From Limnoglobus sp043780595 (GTDB taxonomy: Bacteria > Planctomycetota > Planctomycetia > Gemmatales > Gemmataceae): a stretch of 64,000 nucleotides of DNA. Shown one piece after another: positions 31,070 through 40,400 of the stretch. The notes under the pieces are model-generated. The model was given only the letters and a program-made list of their open reading frames with translations. It had not been told where the DNA came from and ran no database searches. A program made the translations under genes and the position numbers. The stretch lies in the NCBI GenBank assembly GCA_043780595.1, contig JAYWCL010000130.1, forward strand, positions 11,114 to 75,113. Direction: 5' to 3'. The number at the start of each line of letters is the position of its first letter. Within the stretch, counting starts at the first letter, position 1.

Positions 31070-32119
31070 TCACTTCGCGTCGTGGGCGCAGCGGAAGCCA
31101 GTGTGGCAGGCGCTGCTATCGGTGGGGTTTTTGTCTCGCGCGCCGGGGACGTAGCGTTTGCAATAATCGTCCGAACATAGGAATGAACCACCGCGACGGA
31201 CCTTCTGCGGTTGGTTGCCTAACATGTCGCCGGTTTCTGGGCCTTGCGGGTTTTTGTTGGCCGCACTCGCGGTGTAATAGTCTCGCTGATACCAGTCGTG
31301 GCACCATTCCCAGGCGTTGCCGCTCATGTCGTAGAGGCCGTAGCCGTTCGCGGGAAACGTGCCCACTGGCGAGGTGGCAGTGTAGCCATCGAGCGCTTTG
31401 TCGTGAGAAGGAAAGTCGCCCTGAAAGGTGTTCGCCATGTAGCGGCCATCCGCGCCTTGTGGCGTACTTCCCCACGTAAATGGCTGCTCCGCCAGCCCGC
31501 CGCGTGCGGCGCGCTCCCACTCGGCTTCGGTCGGCAGACGCTTCCCCGCCCACGTCGCATACGCGATGGCATCGTCCCACGCGATGTGGACGACGGGGTG
31601 GTTCTCGCGGCCGACGATCGTGCTGCCCGGCCCTTCGGGTTGCTTCCAGTACGCGCCGAATTTCGCTTCCCACCACGGGCGAATGGCACTGTTTTCGGCG
31701 TCCGCATCGCAGCGTTTCGCATCGCATTCGCACGCTTTGAACACCGCCGAAAAGGCCACCAGCTTCGACTCGGGAACATCCGGAAACTGCTCCTTCGTCG
31801 GCGTGCGTTCGGCAATTGTGATGTATTTCGTCGCGGTCGCGAACTTGGCGAACTCGGCGTTCGTGACTTCGTAGCGATCGATCCAGAAGCCGCGAACGCC
31901 GACTTTGTGCGGCGGGGCGTCGGCTTCCTGCACGTTGGCATCGCCCATGATGAACCAGCCGCCGGGAATCCACGCCATGCCATCGGGTGCGGGGCCAGGC
32001 GCGGGGAGTGCGGCGATGTCTTCATCGGTGGCCGGCTTGTTCTCCGAGCCGAGGAAAAACAAACCGACGACCAGAACGACCACCATCAGTGGCAACAGCC
32101 AGAACGCTTTTGCGGGCAT
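31070..32119 (-). CDS. formylglycine-generating enzyme family protein (SUMF1/FGE)
   Basis: I start at the ATG at 32119 (349 residues; GAGGA upstream). An N-terminal membrane anchor (about 4-24, FWLLPLMVVVLVVGLFFLG) is followed by the FGE-sulfatase domain: MAWIPGGWFIMGD, GFWIDRYEVTN, RLPTEAEWERAARGG, YDMSGNAWEWCHDWY and RRGGSFLC. The C-S-D-D-Y-C segment matches the C-x4-C pair that binds copper and performs catalysis in true formylglycine-generating enzymes, and it ends with SSACHTGFRCA. So it may really oxidise sulfatase cysteines to formylglycine rather than being a degenerate family member. The membrane anchor places it outside or in the periplasm. Divergent from cysA. Confidence 0.9.
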   Translation of the reverse strand: MPAKAFWLLPLMVVVLVVGLFFLGSENKPATDEDIAALPAPGPAPDGMAWIPGGWFIMGDANVQEADAPPHKVGVRGFWIDRYEVTNAEFAKFATATKYITIAERTPTKEQFPDVPESKLVAFSAVFKACECDAKRCDADAENSAIRPWWEAKFGAYWKQPEGPGSTIVGRENHPVVHIAWDDAIAYATWAGKRLPTEAEWERAARGGLAEQPFTWGSTPQGADGRYMANTFQGDFPSHDKALDGYTATSPVGTFPANGYGLYDMSGNAWEWCHDWYQRDYYTASAANKNPQGPETGDMLGNQPQKVRRGGSFLCSDDYCKRYVPGARDKNPTDSSACHTGFRCAHDAK

Positions 32120-32190
32120 CGATTCCTCAATCCGTCGGTAACTGATAAAACAGCTTCGCAACAAACACACGCGATGGCAGCCGAAAGACT

Positions 32191-33270
32191 ATGAGCATTC
32201 ACGCCAAGAATATCACGAAACGCTTCGGGAACAACCTGGTTCTCGACGATGTGACCGTCGAAGCACCGAGCGGTTCGTTGGTCGCACTGTTGGGGCCATC
32301 GGGTTCGGGCAAAACTACGATGCTGCGGATCATCGCGGGCCTCGAAGTTCCCGATGCGGGGTCGGTGCAATTTTCGGACGACGACATCACCGATCACTCC
32401 GCACGCGACCGCAACGTCGGCTTCGTCTTCCAACATTATGCACTTTTCAAGCATATGACGGTGTACGAAAACGTCGCATTCCCGCTGCGCGTGCGATTCT
32501 GGAAGGAAGACCGGATCGCGTCGCGAGTTCACGAACTGCTGAAACTGGTGCGGCTCGACGAGATGGCGGCACGCTATCCATCGCAGCTTTCCGGCGGGCA
32601 GAAACAGCGGATCGCGCTGATTCGCGCGCTCGCTGCCGAGCCGAAAGTGATCTTACTCGACGAGCCGTTCGGCGCACTCGATGCCAAAGTCCGCGAGGAA
32701 CTGCGGACGTGGCTGCGGAAGTTTCACAACGAATTTCACGTGACGAGTATTTTCGTCACGCACGATCAAGCCGAGGCGTTTGAAGTCGCGGACCGCATCG
32801 TGATTATGAACAAAGGCCGCATCGAACAAACGGGGACGCCCTCGCAGATTTTCGAGCACCCCGCGAATGCCTTCGTGATGGACTTCCTCGGCAACGTGAA
32901 CGTGCTGCCGGTGCGATTGGAAGGCGGGCGAGCGTTGCTCGGGAACATCGAGATGCCAATCGCGCACGGGTCGGTCGTGCAGTCCGCCACGGGCAAAACC
33001 GACGCCTACGTTCGCCCGCACGAACTCGATTTGAGCTTATCGACCGATGGCGCAAATTTCCTGAAAGTCGAAGTCGCACACATCAACCCCGCAGGTTCGG
33101 TCGTCAAAGTGCGGGTGCTCGCCAAAGAGTTCGGCCTGATGTTGAACATCGACATGACGCCCGACCGCCACAAGCAACTCGACATCCGCGTCGGCCAGAT
33201 GGTCTACGTGTCGCCAAAATCGGCGAAGCTATTCCACGTACCGACCGAGCCAATCGATTACGCGATTTAG
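32191..33270 (+). CDS. cysA: sulfate/thiosulfate ABC transporter ATP-binding protein
   Basis: The 359-residue protein has an NBD (about 1-235) with Walker A GPSGSGKTTM, Q-loop FVFQHYALFKHMTVYENVAF, signature LSGGQKQRIALIRAL and Walker B VILLDEPFGALD. A C-terminal TOBE-like domain follows (about 240-355) with FLGNVNVLPVRL and AYVRPHELDLS, as in CysA. It would energise CysT/CysW permeases for sulfate uptake. Those permease genes and the binding protein are not in the window, so the ATPase stands alone here, divergent from an FGE gene. Assignment rests on overall CysA-like phrasing; another CUT1/MOI-type importer is possible. Confidence 0.8.
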   Translation: MSIHAKNITKRFGNNLVLDDVTVEAPSGSLVALLGPSGSGKTTMLRIIAGLEVPDAGSVQFSDDDITDHSARDRNVGFVFQHYALFKHMTVYENVAFPLRVRFWKEDRIASRVHELLKLVRLDEMAARYPSQLSGGQKQRIALIRALAAEPKVILLDEPFGALDAKVREELRTWLRKFHNEFHVTSIFVTHDQAEAFEVADRIVIMNKGRIEQTGTPSQIFEHPANAFVMDFLGNVNVLPVRLEGGRALLGNIEMPIAHGSVVQSATGKTDAYVRPHELDLSLSTDGANFLKVEVAHINPAGSVVKVRVLAKEFGLMLNIDMTPDRHKQLDIRVGQMVYVSPKSAKLFHVPTEPIDYAI

Positions 33271-33476
33271 GTCGGCGTCTCAAGAGGCCGGTCTCACACT
33301 CGTTGATTTCCTGATTTTCCGAATCGATCCCATCGCTCTTACGGCCACGATGTGACATGATGCTACTCGGAATGAATGTCGTTTCCATCGCGGCCCAATT
33401 CTAATTTCGACCGCAGCTATAATGCTTCCGTGGAGATTGGCTCCGTCCTCGCCCCAAACGATTTCCCCGAGCGTTC

Positions 33477-34415
33477 ATGTCCCCTGCGACCGACGACCTG
33501 CTTCGATACCGTCCTTGGCGTGGGAAACTGCGTGGCCCGACCCGTGCGTCGTTGGCGATGGCGCGAACGTCGCTCGTTCTGCTGGCGCGGCGAAAGCTGT
33601 TCTGGGCGCTGTACGCGCTGTCGCTGATGATCTTCTTTTTCTTCTTCTACGGCCAGTATCTCGTCGTCTGGATTCAACAGCAAACCGCCACCCAGACGGT
33701 GCAGTTCGGCGGCGTGCCGGTGAAGCTCGTCGAGCTGACGCGGTTCCTCGACCGACTCAATCTCAACGGCTCCGCGCACACCTTTGGGAACTTCATCTGG
33801 TTCCAAGGTTACATCGTCATGATCGTGCTGGCGCTCGCCGGTTCGGTACTCGTCGGCAACGATTTCCAGTACGGCAGCCTGCCGTTTTATCTGTCCAAAC
33901 CGATCGGCCGACGACATTACATCCTCGGGAAGTTCCTCGCGATCGGGCTGTTTGTGCAACTGCTAACGACGCTGCCATCGTTGGTACTCTTCGTGCAAGC
34001 GGGGCTGTTGTACGATTGGGAAGTGTATTACCTCGACCACTTGCGCGAACTCATCGGCATCTTCGGTTACGGCCTCGCACTCACGTTTACGCTCGGAATG
34101 CTGCTGATCGCGACGTCGGTTTGGGTGCGGCGTACCGTCCCGCTCATCATGGTCTGGACCGGTGCGTTCGTGCTGTGCCGCGTGCTGGCGAACATGCTCG
34201 TCGACGGTGCCCAACTCGATGCGCGTTGGCGATTGATCGATTTGTGGAACGACTTGTACTTGGTCGGCCTATGGTGCCTGGGTGCCAGTCGCGATACGAT
34301 TCGCCCGAGTAATCAGCCCGCGTTCTGGGAAGCGGGCCTCGTGTGTGCCACGATCTGCATCGGCTGCGCCCTCTATTTGCGAAGGCGCATTCAAGCGGTG
34401 GAAGTGATTTCCTGA
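33477..34415 (+). CDS. ABC-2 type transporter permease
   Basis: The 312-residue protein has a cytoplasmic N-terminus and about six membrane helices (starting LFWALYALSLMIFFFFFYG, then IVMIVLALAGSVLVG, LAIGLFVQLLTTLPSLVLFV, YGLALTFTLGMLLIATSVWV, and a final one near 285-303). The pattern fits ABC-2 type export permeases such as NatB/NosY-like proteins. No ATPase gene is adjacent in the usual operon arrangement; the neighbouring cysA is of the importer type and an unlikely partner, while the ATPase at 8299 is of the right class. Export substrate unknown. Confidence 0.75.
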   Translation: MSPATDDLLRYRPWRGKLRGPTRASLAMARTSLVLLARRKLFWALYALSLMIFFFFFYGQYLVVWIQQQTATQTVQFGGVPVKLVELTRFLDRLNLNGSAHTFGNFIWFQGYIVMIVLALAGSVLVGNDFQYGSLPFYLSKPIGRRHYILGKFLAIGLFVQLLTTLPSLVLFVQAGLLYDWEVYYLDHLRELIGIFGYGLALTFTLGMLLIATSVWVRRTVPLIMVWTGAFVLCRVLANMLVDGAQLDARWRLIDLWNDLYLVGLWCLGASRDTIRPSNQPAFWEAGLVCATICIGCALYLRRRIQAVEVIS

Positions 34416-34416
34416 C

Positions 34417-35109
34417 TTACTTCACGGCGACTTCGCTCGGCTTCGCCTTGGCGGTGGCTGCAATCAGTTCGCCGAACGTGCGCTGGATCGTTTCTCCGCC
34501 GCGCACGACCACCTTCAGGTTTTGCACGACGACTTGGCCATCGACTACGACCTCGGCCTTCATTTCGTAAAAGAAATTCTCGCCCTTCGGCAGTCCCGGC
34601 GTGTGGAACTGGCGGGTCGTGCCGCTGCCAACGATGGCATTGCCATCGACGAACAGCTTCGCGGTGGCAGGCAGTTCGATGGTGATGTTCGCACAGATCG
34701 GCGCGAATTCGGTGGCCGATTGCATCGTCGGAATGCCGGGCGCATCGCAACAGGCACCGCCCGAGTATGGGTCCGGAATCACAACCGAATTGTAGGAACT
34801 ACCGTACGACGAGGAGCCGTAACAACTGCTGCCGTAGCAGGAACTTCCGTAGCAACTGCCGTTGGCGAAGTAGGCGCTCGAACGCATCGTGACGATGCCA
34901 CTGTGGCGAGCGCCGAACCGCGTACCGTAACACGACGAGCCATAGCAACTACTGCCCGCGCCGCTGCACGACGAGCCATAGCAGCCTTGGGTGTAAGTTA
35001 CGGCAGGCGGGCCGTAGCAGGACGACCCCGCACAACCGGCCGAACGCCCGTGAAACGCTGCCGCATCGCCCGAACCGGCCATCATCGTCATCATTACTAA
35101 GCTGTACAT
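34417..35109 (-). CDS. Cys-rich repeat protein with TIGR03000-like domain
   Basis: The 230-residue product has a short hydrophobic start (possible weak signal, MYSLVMMTMMAGSGDAAAF). A low-complexity region (about 20-115) follows, built from SSCYGSSCYG-type repeats interrupted by basic patches, with about 20 cysteines. The C-terminal 85 residues (ITIELPATAKLFVDGNAIVG ... FFYEMKAEVVVDG) match the planctomycete-typical TIGR03000 domain. Its function is not known; the cysteines could bind metal or cross-link in the envelope. The stop is 2 bp from the stop of the convergent ABC-2 permease gene. Confidence 0.75.
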   Translation of the reverse strand: MYSLVMMTMMAGSGDAAAFHGRSAGCAGSSCYGPPAVTYTQGCYGSSCSGAGSSCYGSSCYGTRFGARHSGIVTMRSSAYFANGSCYGSSCYGSSCYGSSSYGSSYNSVVIPDPYSGGACCDAPGIPTMQSATEFAPICANITIELPATAKLFVDGNAIVGSGTTRQFHTPGLPKGENFFYEMKAEVVVDGQVVVQNLKVVVRGGETIQRTFGELIAATAKAKPSEVAVK

Positions 35110-35285
35110 TGCGTGTCCTCTTATGGTGTCGCTGCGAGTCGCAGTTCTGAGAATTTACACGAAGCGACAGCTTCTGCAAAGGGTATTCGGGCAAGCTGGA
35201 TAGTTTGAGCGGCCACCAAAAGGACAGGATCGTCACCGTTCGTTCAACCGGAACTTTGGGTTCCGATCCGAAATTGCGTCCTCAT

Positions 35286-35645
35286 AATCGACGTAAATCG
35301 GAATTGCGGAGGCTCCAAAACCGTTTTTTGGGGTGTTATTTCGGTTTTTGCGACCCAAAATGTCCCTTTTTCGATCGCAAATCGCCGATCGGTTTCATGC
35401 GATTTTGCCCGATCTTGAATTCCTGTCACGTTTTACGCCGATGGCCCTCGATTCGACGCTCGCCGCAAGTACCGACCAAAAATCGACCGGACGCGACACA
35501 AAATCGACCGAGCACGACAATTCTATGTCATTTGGGCGCAATTCTATGTCATTTGGCGACAATTCTATGTCACTCCGCGCACGACGCGAATTCCGACTTA
35601 CGTCGGATCGTCTCCGATTTTTTGACTGCGCGAATTCGTGTGGGT
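35286..35645 (+). repeat. dispersed repeat element, copy B
   Basis: Second copy of the element seen at 4558-4907, same orientation. The left end AATCGACGTAAATC has one change; the right inverted repeat (AATTCCGACTTACGTCG, 35589-35605) is intact. It shares the CCAAAA/TTTTTTGG hairpin, CGCAAGTACCGACC and the tail GATTTTTTGACTG. It has two units of the first 21-bp type and three of the second (AATTCTATGTCATTTGGGCG), so unit numbers differ from copy A. It lies in the 600-bp divergent gap between the Cys-rich gene and the TPR gene; no gene is otherwise seen there. Confidence 0.88.
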
Positions 35646-35713
35646 GGCCGGTTGCATCGGCGTTTTGCGTTCGGTACAATTAATCGAATCCCGTTCCCTA
35701 TCGTGGTGATGCC

Positions 35714-37099
35714 ATGCGAATGCTGCTCGTACCGTCGTTGCTGCTGGCGTTTGCGTCAACGGCGTTGGCCGATGACCTCAAGGGGAAGTTCCCCAAGAAG
35801 TTCGTGAAGGACGCCGATGGCGAGACGCCCAAAGACCGCTGGGCCTTCGGTACGAAAGTACTGCCAACCAAACGCCCCAAGAATATTCAGTTCGGCGACT
35901 GGATCGACGACAAACAAGAATACTTTACGATGTCCGGCATCATGCCCATGTATGTCCGCAAAGACAACGGCGACGGCTGGGTGCGCATCCACGATTGGCA
36001 CCGCGAAGGTTGGGTGCAAAAGGAAGACCTCGTGACCAAGGAAGACGCCCCGATCTTCTGGGACAAAGCCGTGAAAGCTAACCCGAAGGATACATTTGCA
36101 CTTTTTATGCGTGGCTGTGGATGGCAGGAAAAAGGGGAACTGGACAACGCCCTCGCCGATTTCAACGAGTGCATTCGGCTTAATCCAGCCTGGGCAGAGA
36201 ATTACATTGCTCGTGGGATGGTGTGGCATTACAAGAAAGAATACGACAAGGCGATTGCCGACTACACCGAAGCGACCCGGCTCGACCCGAAATATGTGCA
36301 TGCTTACTACAACCGTGGCGCTGCGTGGAGCAATAAGAAAGACTACGACAAGGCAATCGCCGACTTCACCGAAGCGATCCGTCTCGATCCGAAATTTGTG
36401 TTTGCGTTCAGGAACAGAGGCAAGGCGTGGAGCAACAAGAAAGAGTATGACAAGGCGATTGCCGATTACACCGAAGCAATCCGGCTCGATCCGAAGTATG
36501 TGAGTGCTTACAACAACCGTGGCATTGCATGGAGGGACAAAAAAGAGTACGAAAAAGCGATTGCCGATTACACCGAAGCGCTCCGGCTCGACCCGAAGTA
36601 TGTGGATGCTTACGACAGCCGTGGCTTAGCATGGCATCTGATGAAGAAGTACGACAAGGCGATCGCGGACTTTGACGAGTCGTTGAAACTCGATGCAAAA
36701 AGTGTGTTTGCTATTGGTGTTAAAGCGATGTCGCTAGCCGGTCTCAAAAAGTATGATGCCGCGGTCGATCACTTCGAGAAGGCGTTGCGACTCGAACAAA
36801 AAGACTGGGTTTATAAGCGGTATGCCTTCTTCCGCGCCACCTGCCACGATGCCAAGTATCGCGATGGCAAGAAGGCGGTCGAGCTGGCGAAGCTGGCCAT
36901 CGAGAAGGCGGGCCAGGATGCAGATTGGGGATACTCCGCCACTCTGGCGGCGGCGTATGCCGAGGCGGGGGATTTCGATCTCGCGGTGACCGAGCAGCGC
37001 AAGGTGCTCGACGATAAGCAGATCGACGCGACCGACAAGAAAGAGCAAGAAGCCCGGCTGGCGCTCTACCGCGAGAAGAAGCCCTACCGCGACGAGTGA
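35714..37099 (+). CDS. exported TPR-repeat protein
   Basis: The 461-residue protein has a signal peptide (MRMLLVPSLLLAFASTALA, cleavage before DD) and an N-terminal SH3-like module around residues 60-110 (MPMYVRKDNGDGWVRIHDWH). From residue about 118 there are eight or more TPR units, five of them near identical around DKAIADYTEAIRLDPKYV. The nearly exact units suggest recent duplication. It should act in the periplasm or outside as a protein-protein scaffold. No downstream partner gene is evident: the next gene is separated by a 360-bp repeat-bearing gap. Confidence 0.88.
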   Translation: MRMLLVPSLLLAFASTALADDLKGKFPKKFVKDADGETPKDRWAFGTKVLPTKRPKNIQFGDWIDDKQEYFTMSGIMPMYVRKDNGDGWVRIHDWHREGWVQKEDLVTKEDAPIFWDKAVKANPKDTFALFMRGCGWQEKGELDNALADFNECIRLNPAWAENYIARGMVWHYKKEYDKAIADYTEATRLDPKYVHAYYNRGAAWSNKKDYDKAIADFTEAIRLDPKFVFAFRNRGKAWSNKKEYDKAIADYTEAIRLDPKYVSAYNNRGIAWRDKKEYEKAIADYTEALRLDPKYVDAYDSRGLAWHLMKKYDKAIADFDESLKLDAKSVFAIGVKAMSLAGLKKYDAAVDHFEKALRLEQKDWVYKRYAFFRATCHDAKYRDGKKAVELAKLAIEKAGQDADWGYSATLAAAYAEAGDFDLAVTEQRKVLDDKQIDATDKKEQEARLALYREKKPYRDE

Positions 37100-37130
37100 C
37101 CGTTGGTGTCGTGCCAGCCCGCAGCGCGCG

Positions 37131-37144
37131 TTTTGAAGTTGCGC
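37131..37144 (+). repeat. TTTTGAAGTTGCGC motif
   Basis: Same 14-mer as at 7081-7094, 7601-7614 and inverted at 7792-7805; the flank CCCGCAGCGC is shared with the copy at 7601. Confidence 0.8.
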
Positions 37145-37158
37145 TGTTTGCAGGTACG

Positions 37159-37293
37159 CCCAGGGGTACGACGTAAGACGTCTAACCCTGGGCTAAACGA
37201 TCGAACCCCGTTGGGGGTAATGCATAGCCAATTCTTACCCCAACGGGGTTAAATCTGACAGACCAGGGTTAGACGTTTCGTCGTACCCCTGGG
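37159..37293. repeat. long compound hairpin (CCCAGGGG element)
   Basis: Outer arms 37159-37192 and 37263-37293 pair through CCCAGGGGTACGACG and TCTAACCCTGG with a small asymmetry. Inside them AACCCCGTTGGGG (37204-37216) pairs with CCCCAACGGGGTT (37238-37250). It fills the gap between the TPR gene and the cytochrome gene. The left arm alone recurs at 7142-7200. Confidence 0.9.
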
Positions 37294-37461
37294 TGGACTT
37301 CGACAATGTGGATTCTCGAAAACCCGGCGAGCGGCACGCATGTTTGTGCGTGAAATACCTGCGAATTTGGCGTGCCAGAACCGCGCGACGAGGCTGCACT
37401 TCGGCTTTGACATCCACTACAATGACAGCCTGCCGAAGTACCTCACTCTCCGAGAATCGAC

Positions 37462-40400
37462 ATGGCTTATCGTTTGCTGTTGTTCGTTGCATTGCTGTTG
37501 GTGCCGATCTCGCTGGTTGCGGTGACGCCGCCACAGGATGCGGCCCCGAAGATGGCCGATGGCACCGATGCCGCGAAGAAGCAGATTGCGGGCTTCCGCG
37601 TTCCCACTGGCATGAAGGTCGAACTCTTTGCCGCCGAGCCGTTGTTGGCCAGCCCCGTGGCGATCGGCCTCGATGAGAAGGGCCGCGTCTATGTGGCCGA
37701 GGAGCATCGCTTCAATGCGGGCACGCAGGAGAACCGCTCGAGTGCGTTCCTGCTCGAAGACGATCTGCAAATTCGCACGGTCGAAGATCGCCTCAAAATG
37801 TTCCAGAAGCACGAAAAGCAGTTTAGAGGGGGCATGTCGTTCTTCACGAAAAATGCCGACCAACTCCGCGTCGTCGAAGACACCACGGGCACCGGCAAGG
37901 CCGACAAATCGAAGATCCTCGCGCAGTTCAACGGCCCGCTCGATGGCCTCGCAGCGGGTGTGTTGGCGACGAATGGCGATGTCTATTTCACCTGCATTCC
38001 GAATCTGTGGGTGCTGAAAAAAGGCACAGAGACACCGGAGGCGTTGCTAACCGGTTTCGGCGTGAATGCGGCATTCCTCGGGCACGATTTGCACGGCCTC
38101 TGTTGGGGGCCGGACGGCAAACTCTACTTCAGCGTCGGCGACCGCGGCTTCCACGTGAAGTCGAAAGAAGGCCCCACGTACAGCGGCCCGCGAACGGGAG
38201 CCGTCTTCCGTTGCAACCCCGATGGCACCGAGTTTGAAGTCGTGCATCGCGGCCTGCGCAACCCGCAAGAACTCGCGTTCGACCAGTACGGCAACCTGTT
38301 CGCCGACGATAACAATTGCGACAAGGGCGACCACGCGCGGCTCGTTTACGTCGTCGAGGGCGGCGAGAGCGGTTGGAACATGGCGTATCAATCGATCGCG
38401 CCGCACACCGCCGCGCCGTGGTTCTCCGAACGCCTGTGGCACCTGCAACATGCCGGGCAGCCCGCGTACATCGTGCCACCCGTCGGCAAGATCGGCACGG
38501 GGCCGAGTGGGTTCCTGTTCACGAGCGGCACGAGCCTTGCGGACCGGTACAAAAACTCATTCCTGATGTGTAACTTCACCGGCGCGAACGGCGGCCTCGA
38601 ATCGTTCCGCGTGAAGCCCGTGGGGGCCGGTTTCGAGATCGAAGATTACCACGACTTCTTCAAGCCGATCATGGCGACCGATGCCGAGTTCGGCTACGAC
38701 GGCAAGCTGTATATCTCGGACTTCGTGAACCTCGACTGGAGCGGCAAAAGCCTCGGTGGCCGCATCTACACGTTGTTCGATCCGAAGAAGATCGAATCGC
38801 CGGTCGTGCTGGAAACGAAGAAGCTATTCGCGGAAGGATTCGGGAAATGGGATGCTTCCGAACTCGGTAAACTGCTTGGCCACGACGACCAGCGAGTTCG
38901 ACAACGGGCGCAATTTGAACTGACGAAAAGAGCCTGCAAGGAAATCCAATTCCCCATTCCATTCCACCCATTACCTCCCGAGATAGCGGCGGGATTGGAG
39001 TTGGTGATGGTCGCCAAGGATAGTAAGAATCAGTTGGCACGTCTCCACGCGATCTGGGGACAATTAGCAATTCTGAAACGATATCCAAAGCATCCCGAAG
39101 CGGTAGTAGAACTGCTGCAAGATTCAGACGCCGAGGTGCGAGCGCAATCGGCAAAGGTTTTGGGTGATGCAGGCATCATCAACACTTCCCCGTCGATTAT
39201 TAAACTACTCGGTGACTCGAACGCCCGCGTGCAGTTCTTCGCCGCGCAATCGCTCGGCAAGTTGAAGGCCAAGGCCGCACAGGAACCGTTGTTCGCGCTG
39301 CTGAAAAAGAACGCCGATGCGGACACGTACCTGCGTCATGCGTGCGTGACCGCACTCGTTCGCATCGGTGATGCCGACGCGGTGGCGGCCAAAACTAGCG
39401 ATGACAGCGCTGCGGTGCGGTTGGCAGTCGTGCTGGTGCAACGCCAGTTAAAGGACAAGCGAATTGCGGCGGCGCTCGACGATGCCGACACGTTCGTGCG
39501 CTCGGAAGCGGCCCGTGCGATTCACGATTTGCCGATGCTCGAACTGTACCCGCAACTCGCGGCCTTGCTGCCGAAGCTCGGCGAGAAGCCGATCTCCGAC
39601 GGCGACGCGATCGCACGACGAAGCATCAGCGCCGCGTACACGCTCGGCACCGCCGATCACGCGAAAACGGTGTTGGCCGTCGTAACGAACATCCACTTCT
39701 CGAACGTCGTTCGTGCCGAAGCGCTCGCTGCCATCGCCGACTGGGGTACCCCCCCGCCCCGCGACCGCGTGACCGGATTTTGGCGTGTCATACCGAAACG
39801 CGACGACACCGCCGTGCGCGCGGTGGTCGAGGCGAACTTGACCGATTTGCTGGCGAAGACGAACGGTGAGTTGCAAACGGCGGTGATCGGCACGATCCTG
39901 AAACTCGGCGTGAAGGCCGACGAATCGCAGTTCGTGACATGGGCGAACGACGCGAAGAAAGAACCGAACCTGCGCGTGGCCGCGATGCGGTTGTTGGCAA
40001 ATCAGAAGTCGAAATCGATCGACGCGATTCTCACTCAAGCTTTGACGGACACATCCGCAATCGTGCGAGCCGAGGCCCGCGAACGGATCGCAATCAGCGA
40101 TGCGAAACGCGGCACGAAGTTGTTCGCGGAGGCACTGGCCAGCACGACCGCAACGACCGCCGAACGCCAGCGCGTGTTCGCGTTGTTGCCGAAGATCAAG
40201 AGCGACGAAGCGGGCAAGTTGTTAGATGCTTGGGCGGAGAAACTCGTATTGGGGACCGTCGCGCCGGAGCTTCAACTCGACGTGATCGAGGCGCTGAAAA
40301 CGTCGCCATCGCATCTGCGCGACAAGCACCGGAAGCAGTTTGAGACGAGCCAACCGAAAGACCCACTCGGGCGTTGGCAGGTGAGTTTGAACGGCGGAAA

